A stretch of 6,163 nucleotides of DNA from the NCBI GenBank assembly GCA_947383065.1, contig CANDCB010000063.1, positions 1-6,163 of the forward strand, given 5' to 3'. Source of the stretch: an uncultured Bacillota bacterium. Its GTDB lineage: Bacteria; Bacillota_I; Bacilli_A; RF39; UBA660. Under the pieces are notes generated by a model that did no database searches, was not told the DNA's origin, and saw only the letters and a program-made list of their open reading frames with translations. Each line of letters begins with the position of its first letter. Position 1 is the first letter of the stretch. Of the stretch, positions 1 to 5,131 are shown in pieces. A program made the translations under genes and the position numbers.

Positions 1-2
1 AA

Positions 3-602
3 GAAAATTTAGATAAATTAGGAATAGCTAATTTAGAAGACCCAAAATCTATTGCTATTTATCCTAAAGACTTCGATGCTAAAGAAGAAATAACAAAGAT
101 TATTGATGAATATAATGCTAATAAAAATGAAGAAGATAAAATTACATATACTGACATTGTTGGTATAATGATGAGCTCAGTATCCACTATCGTTAATGTA
201 ATAAGCAGTGTTTTAATTGCTTTTGTAGCTATAAGTTTAATTGTATCTTCAATAATGATTGCAATTATTACCTATATTTCTGTTATTGAAAGAACAAAAG
301 AAATCGGAATTCTTAGATCTATGGGTGCTTCTAAAAAAGATATTTCTCGTGTCTTTAACGCTGAAACTTTAATAGAGGGCCTAGCAGCTGGTATTTTAGG
401 AATCACTATAACATTACTTTTAAATATTCCAATCAATATAATTATTAAAAATATAGTTAATATAAGTAATATAGCCAAATTACCAATAATAGGGGCTATA
501 ATCCTAATTATAATAAGTGTTTTATTAACTGTTATAGCTGGTTTTATTCCAGCGAAAATTGCTTCTAAAAAAGATCCAGTTGAAGCCTTAAGAACAGAAT
601 AA
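3..602 (+). CDS. ABC transporter permease, MacB/FtsX type, C-terminal part (5'-truncated)
   Basis: The frame is open from the left edge (first full codon at 3) to TAA at 600-602, giving 199 residues of a longer protein. The ATG at 168 is internal: the same frame continues upstream with sensible protein (for example IAIYPKDF near residues 18-25), so it is not the start. An extracytoplasmic segment (about residues 1-55) is followed by three membrane segments (about 62-90, 123-147 and 165-187). Between the first two lies the family signature loop ERTKEIGILRSMGASKKDI, and the protein ends in the typical DPVEALRTE. This is the FtsX-like permease core of ABC systems that export or extract lipoproteins, lipids or antimicrobial peptides. 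The sequence resembles the large clostridial proteins in which an ATPase is fused N-terminally to the permease, but that part lies outside the window. The substrate cannot be read. The fold is secure; the system type is inferred. Confidence 0.93.
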   Translation, partial: ENLDKLGIANLEDPKSIAIYPKDFDAKEEITKIIDEYNANKNEEDKITYTDIVGIMMSSVSTIVNVISSVLIAFVAISLIVSSIMIAIITYISVIERTKEIGILRSMGASKKDISRVFNAETLIEGLAAGILGITITLLLNIPINIIIKNIVNISNIAKLPIIGAIILIIISVLLTVIAGFIPAKIASKKDPVEALRTE

Positions 603-605
603 AAT

Positions 606-643
606 AAAAAGTACAATATCTTCTAATTTATATTGTACTTTTT
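606..643. terminator. Bidirectional intrinsic terminator between ABC permease and YitT gene
   Basis: GTACAATAT (611-619) pairs perfectly with ATATTGTAC (630-638) around a 10-nt loop. The stem can be extended by A606-610 against T639-643. On the + strand the stem runs into seven T (639-645), ending the permease transcript. On the - strand the hairpin is followed by TTTTTATTTT, so it also serves the convergent YitT gene. The right arm overlaps the final codons and TAA stop (630-628) of that gene. Confidence 0.88.
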
Positions 644-1230
644 TTAATACTTTTATCTTTTTTTAAAATAAAATTAATTATTATACTACCAACTCCAATT
701 ACCACAATGGAATAAATAGCTTTTTTTAAACCAAAATGAAAATATCCAAGAATAATAATTATAGTATTGATAATGAAATTAGATATAGATATTTTCCATT
801 TTAGATATTTATTAGTTAAAAGATTTACTATAGTTATACCACCAGAAGAAAAACCAAGCTTATAGATGAAACCTCCTGTTAGCCCACAAATAATTCCTGC
901 TAAAATAGCTAATAAAAAAGTAAACTTTTCAGAAAAATTTATCAAAGGAATATAACTTGTAACTTTAATAAAAAAAGGATAAGCAAATGTCGATAAAAGT
1001 GCACTATAAGTATTATCCTTAGTTAAAAAGAAAAAACTTATTATTAATGCAATAATATTAATTACTAAAACGATAATAGAAGGTTTAACTTTTAAAAGAT
1101 GATTAAGAATTATTGCCAAACCTTGAGTTCCACCAGTCACTAAATTAAGTGGCTTTAATATCAGATTAAAGTTAAGGGCAGCAAAAAATAAGCAAATCAA
1201 TAATAGAATGTTTTTCTTAATATTTTTCAT
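628..1230 (-). CDS. YitT-family membrane protein, short form lacking DUF2179
   Basis: This is a 200-residue, very hydrophobic protein with about five or six membrane segments (roughly 7-26, 36-46, 51-70, 103-124, 149-167 and 171-190). Two glycine-rich half-repeats typical of the YitT/DUF161 family are visible: NLVTGGTQGLAIIL (29-42) after the first helix, and GFSSGGITIVNLL (126-138) before a second hydrophobic run. Standard YitT proteins are about 280 residues and carry a soluble DUF2179 domain at the C-terminus. This one stops right after the last helix with a lysine-rich tail, and the terminator follows at once, so the domain is absent rather than frameshifted. The family's function is unknown; a transport role has been suggested. 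The ATG at 1230 has a good ribosome site (AAAGGTG, about 1241-1235). It lies 79 bp downstream of the LysR gene on the same strand with no clear terminator between, so co-transcription is possible. Confidence 0.85.
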   Translation of the reverse strand: MKNIKKNILLLICLFFAALNFNLILKPLNLVTGGTQGLAIILNHLLKVKPSIIVLVINIIALIISFFFLTKDNTYSALLSTFAYPFFIKVTSYIPLINFSEKFTFLLAILAGIICGLTGGFIYKLGFSSGGITIVNLLTNKYLKWKISISNFIINTIIIILGYFHFGLKKAIYSIVVIGVGSIIINFILKKDKSIKKSTI

Positions 1231-1309
1231 AAGGTCACCTTTATAAATTATAGTATTACCTAAATTTTAAAAAATATATAAGAATTTAACTATTTTAATT
1301 TATAGAAAC

Positions 1310-2197
1310 TTATTTAGATATCATTAAATCAATAAGTTTTTTTACACTATAATTAGGAATAGTCTTTTCTAGTGTTACTATCCCAATTGCTCTTTTTGGA
1401 ATATGCGGGACTACTTTAATTTCATATAATTCTTTATTTTGTAATTCACCTTTTATAAATTCTCTGGTAGCATATCCAATCCCAAATCCAGATTTAACGA
1501 AATCCATAATTAAATTATAACTAACAATTTCCGTTTTTGGTATTAATTTAACTTCATTAGCTTTTAAATAATCGTTTAAAAAAGCTCGTGTATTAGAAGG
1601 ACTTTTTTGAAAAAGGAGAGGATAGTTATTAAGGTTATTTAATTCTATTTTTCCTTTAGTTAAATCATAGTATTTTTTGTTGCCTACAAAAATATCTTGA
1701 ACTTCCAGAACTTTAAGTATTTTTAAATCTTTAGCTTCATTCATTGGTAAATTAACAAGAAGCATATCTAAATTACCATTTCTTAAATATTTTACTAAAT
1801 CTTCGGTTAGAGTATTAACTATTTTTATTTCAATATTAGGATAATCTTCATGAAATTTAGCTAAATAGGGCATTAAAACATGCTTCGAAACAGTTGTACT
1901 TGCTCCAATTCTAATCAAACCATCATCCAAATTCTTAAGATTAGTCAAAGCATTTTCCCCATTTGTAAAAGCTTCAATTCCTTTCTTTACATATTCATAA
2001 AATATTTTTCCCTCATCTGTTAGTGTTACTCCTTTTTTTGTTCTAATAAATAAAGTTAAACCAAGCTGTTCTTCTAAAGATTTAATCTGCCAAGTTACCG
2101 CAGGCTGTGATATTAATAAAATATTTGCAGCTTTAGAAATACTTCCATTACTAGCTACATAATAAAATACTCTATATGTTTCATAATTTATATTCAT
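1310..2197 (-). CDS. LysR-type transcriptional regulator
   Basis: This 295-residue protein has the normal LysR length and two-part layout. The N-terminal winged helix-turn-helix covers about residues 4-62 and includes SISKAANILLISQPAVTWQI followed by KSLEEQLG and LFIRTKKGVTLTDEG, all hallmarks of the family. A linker helix (about 63-87) leads to a periplasmic-binding-protein-like effector domain (about 90-295), which opens with GLIRIGASTTVSKHVLMPYL and contains GFGIGYATREFI near its end. I chose ATG at 2197 rather than the in-frame TTG three bases upstream (2200); GAGGAAG (2210-2204) serves either. It is divergent from the DUF2099-like gene, about 138 bp start to start, so control of that gene and of itself is the natural inference. 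The effector is unknown. It may be co-transcribed with the downstream YitT gene. Confidence 0.95.
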   Translation of the reverse strand: MNINYETYRVFYYVASNGSISKAANILLISQPAVTWQIKSLEEQLGLTLFIRTKKGVTLTDEGKIFYEYVKKGIEAFTNGENALTNLKNLDDGLIRIGASTTVSKHVLMPYLAKFHEDYPNIEIKIVNTLTEDLVKYLRNGNLDMLLVNLPMNEAKDLKILKVLEVQDIFVGNKKYYDLTKGKIELNNLNNYPLLFQKSPSNTRAFLNDYLKANEVKLIPKTEIVSYNLIMDFVKSGFGIGYATREFIKGELQNKELYEIKVVPHIPKRAIGIVTLEKTIPNYSVKKLIDLMISK

Positions 2198-2228
2198 CAA
2201 AATCTTCCTCTATAAAAAATAAATACAC

Positions 2229-2245
2229 TTTATATTTAATATAAA
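2229..2245. repeat. AT-only palindrome in the lysR/DUF2099 intergenic region
   Basis: TTTATATT-T-AATATAAA is a perfect 8-bp-arm palindrome centred on 2237, about 54 bp upstream of the predicted start site of the rightward promoter, where LysR proteins often have their recognition site. It contains no G or C, so in DNA this AT-rich it could be chance. The evidence for binding is positional only. Confidence 0.3.
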
Positions 2246-2253
2246 AAATATAT

Positions 2254-2272
2254 ATTATCTTTATATCATAAT
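2254..2272. promoter_or_regulatory. Candidate LysR-site dyad over the rightward -35 region
   Basis: ATTAT-N9-ATAAT is centred at 2263. It covers the place where the -35 box of the DUF2099-like gene should be and overlaps the -10 box of lysR. Activation sites of LysR proteins usually abut or overlap the -35 of the target. The half-sites are only 5 bp and AT-only, so this is a weak call. Confidence 0.28.
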
Positions 2273-2288
2273 CTGCCATATAATGCAA
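2260..2288 (-). promoter_or_regulatory. Predicted promoter of the LysR gene
   Basis: Read on the - strand, TTGCAT (2288-2283) and TATAAA (2265-2260) are separated by exactly 17 bp, a good sigma-A match. Transcription would start near 2253 and give a leader of about 55 nt before ATG at 2197. The -35 box lies inside the left arm of the inverted repeat at 2280-2309 and overlaps the rightward -10 box, so the two promoters probably compete. Confidence 0.5.
2279..2284 (+). promoter_or_regulatory. -10 box of the DUF2099-like gene promoter
   Basis: TATAAT is a perfect -10 hexamer, with a start site expected near 2291 and a leader of about 45 nt. The hexamer 17 bp upstream (TATCTT, 2256-2261) is a poor -35. 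A perfect -10 without a usable -35 fits a promoter that needs an activator, here plausibly the divergent LysR protein. Isolated TATAAT motifs are common in AT-rich DNA, so its position is the main support. Confidence 0.45.
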
Positions 2289-2309
2289 TTAGAAAAGAAA
2301 ATGCATTAT
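2280..2309. promoter_or_regulatory. Perfect 8-bp inverted repeat, candidate operator
   Basis: ATAATGCA (2280-2287) and TGCATTAT (2302-2309) are exact reverse complements separated by 14 bp. The repeat includes GC pairs, unlike the other dyads nearby. It covers the rightward -10 box and start site as well as the -35 of the lysR promoter, so a protein bound here could block both. The left arm is mostly upstream of the predicted start site, which argues for a DNA operator rather than an mRNA hairpin. Its centre (2294.5) is about 31 bp, or three helical turns, from the dyad at 2254-2272. Confidence 0.45.
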
Positions 2310-2335
2310 CTTTTAAAATAGAAAGAAGGATTTTT

Positions 2336-4123
2336 GTGGCAAGTCATAATGGACTTAAATATGTATTAGAGACTAAAAAGGGTTATGTAAAAAAAGATGG
2401 TAGTTTTACTAGCGATAAAAGTCAGGCTTTAGTTATTGATTTTTGGCAATTTGGTTTTGGACCAAGTGCCTTAGAAGTTTATAAAAAATTAGGCTTCAAT
2501 AATCAAGAAATTTTAGATGGCGGGGTATCATTTCACACTATAGTTTCCTCTTACGAGGGAAGATGTGTATCAGGTTTAGTATTTTATGAATTAATGGGCT
2601 ATAGTTATGAAGAAGCTGTAAATAAATCTCGCCAAGATTATTATCAATATAACTTATTAGATGATAACAATTACTTACAATATAAAAAATATTTAGAAGA
2701 TATGCTATTATCTTATTATAAAAAACAAGAAATAGCAGAAATCTTAACTGTCCAAGATAATAGTAGAATCTTATATCAAACAAATGAAAAAGATACCGAA
2801 ATTGAAGAAGGAACATTAAAACATTATTATTCAGTAAATGGTCGAGTTTATAGATATTCTATTCCTTTAAAAAATCCTCATATTGAAAAATACTTTGATA
2901 TGTCTTTTGATAAAGAACAATATTATAATCATTTTCAACAAGATGGTTTAATAGCTTTTTTTATCGAAAGGTTTAATGAAGAAAAATTCAGTTGGGGCTT
3001 AAACTTTAATACCAATATATTAAATATTGAAATAGCAAATGATGAATTAGTAATATATTTAGATGATTGGAGCAACATAAATGGTAACAAAGTAGCTAAA
3101 TCTATAAATTCTATAATCAGAGATTATTATGAACTAAGAGAAATGCATATTACAAGAATGTTTGGATGTTATATTTTATTACAAAAAATAAATGGTAAGT
3201 TAAAAGCTGTGGAAGCAACATCCGTTCCTATTAAATATTGCCCTCTAATGATTAAGCTATTAAAAGAAGTTGGCGGTTCATTAAGTGAGAAATTAATCGC
3301 CTCAATTACAAATAGTGATACTATTACACAAAAAGATTTGATGTGTAAACTTATCAATGAAGTTGTAATAGAAGCAGGATATTTTGATACCTCAAGACCT
3401 CTAAATTCATGTGAAGCAAATGTTCTTTTTGGTGCTTCTGAAACTATATCATCATCTTTTAAAAATGATATGTTAGATGCGGCAGTTATTGTTTCTAATA
3501 ATTTAGGTACAATAATTACTACAAGTGATACCAATACTCAGGGCGCAGTTAAAAGAATGACTGGCTTATTTTATACGAGTCCTAGTAGGGAAATTATAAA
3601 AACAGCCAAAGAAGCAAAAATAGTTCCTGTATTCCCTTATACCGCAAGAATTAATCAGCTTGAAGGACTTAAAAAAGCTATTTCCTTAGGTCACAAAAAA
3701 ATTGCTGTTACATTAGCTGCTCAAGATAATCAATTATTAAGAGAAATTAAAAAATTAGAACAAGAAGGAATAGAAATTTATAAATTTGGTTTATGTTCAA
3801 CTGGAATCGATAAATTAACAGCTACTTTGATGTGTGATAACGCCGATATCGTCTGGTCTTGTGCTTCTAAGTATGTAAAAGAACTAATTGAACCAAATGC
3901 CATAGCTCAGGTCGGAATTAAAATTCCTGTTCATATTATGACTGAAAAAGGTTTTGTATTAGTTAAAAACCATTTAGAACAATTAGCAAATGAACAATTG
4001 GAAGACGTAGAATTAGTTAAAGGTGATGAAAAACCAGTATTCATAAATTCAAAATCTGGAATTAAAAGATTAGTTAAAAGAAATTTAAGAAACTGTCTTG
4101 ATTGCCCAAATCCATGTGTTTAA
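2336..4123 (+). CDS. DUF2099 / methanogenesis-marker-8-like protein with unassigned N-terminal half and Cys-rich tail
   Basis: This 595-residue soluble protein has no signal peptide or membrane segment. The GTG start has a strong ribosome site (AGAAGGA, 2324-2330, 5-nt spacer), and no in-frame ATG lies nearby. Residues about 275-545 match my recollection of DUF2099 (archaeal methanogenesis marker protein 8): the strand-like GCYILLQ segment (277-283), PIKYCPL (298-304), LFGASETISSSFK (364-376), DAAVIVSNNLGTII (381-394), GLFYTSPSREII (410-421), ARINQLEGLKKAI (437-449), KKIAVTLA (454-461) and ADIVWSCASKYVKE (503-516). That family's function is unknown; it was defined by co-occurrence with methanogens. 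Residues 1-270 are an extra region I do not recognise. A segment near 200-265 faintly recalls a GerMN fold. The last residues hold CLDCPNPC (C587, C590, C594), a possible metal or Fe-S ligand set. The DUF2099 assignment is from memory, without a profile search. Divergence from lysR suggests regulated expression. Confidence 0.72.
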   Translation: MASHNGLKYVLETKKGYVKKDGSFTSDKSQALVIDFWQFGFGPSALEVYKKLGFNNQEILDGGVSFHTIVSSYEGRCVSGLVFYELMGYSYEEAVNKSRQDYYQYNLLDDNNYLQYKKYLEDMLLSYYKKQEIAEILTVQDNSRILYQTNEKDTEIEEGTLKHYYSVNGRVYRYSIPLKNPHIEKYFDMSFDKEQYYNHFQQDGLIAFFIERFNEEKFSWGLNFNTNILNIEIANDELVIYLDDWSNINGNKVAKSINSIIRDYYELREMHITRMFGCYILLQKINGKLKAVEATSVPIKYCPLMIKLLKEVGGSLSEKLIASITNSDTITQKDLMCKLINEVVIEAGYFDTSRPLNSCEANVLFGASETISSSFKNDMLDAAVIVSNNLGTIITTSDTNTQGAVKRMTGLFYTSPSREIIKTAKEAKIVPVFPYTARINQLEGLKKAISLGHKKIAVTLAAQDNQLLREIKKLEQEGIEIYKFGLCSTGIDKLTATLMCDNADIVWSCASKYVKELIEPNAIAQVGIKIPVHIMTEKGFVLVKNHLEQLANEQLEDVELVKGDEKPVFINSKSGIKRLVKRNLRNCLDCPNPCV

Positions 4124-4143
4124 TCTAAAAAGCATAGCAAAAA

Positions 4144-4173
4144 TTGACAAAACCTTTTATCTAATGCTAGAAT
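4144..4173 (+). promoter_or_regulatory. Strong sigma-A promoter of the SleB-like hydrolase gene
   Basis: A consensus -35 TTGACA (4144-4149) is followed after 18 bp by TAGAAT (4168-4173), five of six matches to the -10. A TG at 4165-4166, one base before it, makes an extended -10. The start site would be near 4180, just before the ribosome site AAAAGGGGG (4182-4190), leaving a leader of about 19 nt. The hydrolase is therefore probably transcribed independently of the upstream gene and in growing cells. Confidence 0.72.
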
Positions 4174-4198
4174 TTACTAGGAAAAGGGGGAAAATAAC

Positions 4199-5041
4199 AT
4201 GGAAAAGAGAAGATATGAAAGCTTAGACGAATGTTTTTATGAAGATTTTGGTATAGGTAAAAAAACTTTTTTTGAACGCATAAGTGGTGCTAAAAAAATA
4301 ATCGCTGGCGTTGCTCTAGGAACCATTTTAGTAAGTGGAGCCATTACAGGTGCATATCTAACTCATGAAGGTTTAAACTTTTCTGATCTTTTTAATAATC
4401 CAACCATATCAAATGGTATAGATGAAAATCCAGTACCACAACCAGGAATTGAAGAAGAAAATAACCTTTATGAATATGATGAAAATATAGACTTAGAAAG
4501 CTTTTTAAGTATTTATAATATGACAAAAGAAGAATTTGATGTTTTAGCAAAAGTTATATTATCAGAATCTTTATATAATACTATGGAACAAGAACAACCA
4601 GTAGACGAGTATAAAGAATCATTCGCTGTAACAACAACATTACTTAATAGAATCAGTAGCACTCGATATAAAAACGCTTTTGGGTCTAATCTATATGCAC
4701 AAGTAACTGCACCAAATCAATTTTATTATTATGCAAATGGTGTTTACAAAGAGTTTGATAAAATTGCCATTGAGACATTAGATGGATATAGAGCAATACT
4801 AGATTGTTTATATAGCTTTTTAATTGATCCTACAAAAAGAATGCATTCATGTTGTTCTTTTAGAAATCAAAAAAATGGCGACTTTTCTTTACAATTTACT
4901 GAACATGGTAGCTATTATGGTCAAGAATTAATTGCTGACGAGATTATATATCCAGACTTTTTAGAAAGCCAAGATGTAAAAAACATTAAAAATAATATAA
5001 TTAATGAAAACAGTCAAGGACTATTTAAAACTTATAAATAG
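4199..5041 (+). CDS. Membrane-anchored SleB-like cell-wall hydrolase
   Basis: This 280-residue protein starts at ATG 4199 (AAAAGGGGG, 8-nt spacer). A charged cytoplasmic N-terminus (1-33) precedes one membrane segment (about 34-54), then a low-complexity acidic/proline linker (about 60-100), giving a type II anchored outside domain. Residues about 108-255 resemble the Hydrolase_2/SleB fold: LAKVILSES (116-124) corresponds to the family's 'lariiygEa' block, so E123 is the likely catalytic acid. FAVTTTLLNRISS (142-154), APNQFYYY (171-178) and EHGSYYGQE (235-243) match the later conserved blocks. SleB enzymes cleave peptidoglycan glycan strands (lytic transglycosylase) and are known from spore cortex lysis, but related domains act in vegetative walls. 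There is no peptidoglycan-binding repeat and no cleavable signal peptide, and the promoter looks vegetative, so a wall-remodelling role is more likely than germination. C218 and C219 are adjacent cysteines near the domain end. Family assignment is fairly sure; substrate is inferred. Confidence 0.78.
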   Translation: MEKRRYESLDECFYEDFGIGKKTFFERISGAKKIIAGVALGTILVSGAITGAYLTHEGLNFSDLFNNPTISNGIDENPVPQPGIEEENNLYEYDENIDLESFLSIYNMTKEEFDVLAKVILSESLYNTMEQEQPVDEYKESFAVTTTLLNRISSTRYKNAFGSNLYAQVTAPNQFYYYANGVYKEFDKIAIETLDGYRAILDCLYSFLIDPTKRMHSCCSFRNQKNGDFSLQFTEHGSYYGQELIADEIIYPDFLESQDVKNIKNNIINENSQGLFKTYK

Positions 5042-5047
5042 AAAAAT

Positions 5048-5114
5048 AAAAAATCAGATTACAAATTGAAGTTCTCAAATTATTTTATAACTTCTTTTGC
5101 TATCTGATTTTTTT
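5048..5114. terminator. Bidirectional intrinsic terminator between hydrolase gene and pyrG
   Basis: AAAAAATCAGAT (5048-5059) pairs with ATCTGATTTTTT (5102-5113), and seven T (5108-5114) follow on the + strand. The 42-nt interior carries a second small stem, GAAGTT (5068-5073) with AACTTC (5089-5094), so the element is a stacked hairpin rather than a simple one. On the - strand the A run at 5048-5053 becomes a U tract, so it also ends the convergent pyrG transcript. Confidence 0.85.
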
Positions 5115-5131
5115 ATTATTTAATATAACAT

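Noticed and set aside
168..602. Stand-alone 144-residue membrane protein starting at ATG 168
   Set aside because: The frame is open to the left edge, with permease-like sequence upstream. The ATG is internal to a truncated ABC permease gene.
1247..1252. Perfect TATAAT on the - strand just upstream of the YitT gene
   Set aside because: There is no recognisable -35, and the start site would fall only about 10 nt before the ATG, on top of the ribosome site. It is not enough to call a separate promoter.
2301..2321. Six-codon upstream frame (ATG to TAG) in the leader of the DUF2099-like gene, possible leader peptide
   Set aside because: It has only a weak purine-rich stretch before it, lies inside the right arm of the inverted repeat and shows no codon pattern suggesting attenuation. 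A frame this short is expected by chance.
4131..4168. AGCAT/ATGCT inverted repeat between the DUF2099-like gene and the hydrolase gene, possible terminator
   Set aside because: There are only five pairs with a 28-nt loop and no T tract after the right arm. It overlaps a strong promoter and is not a convincing terminator or operator.
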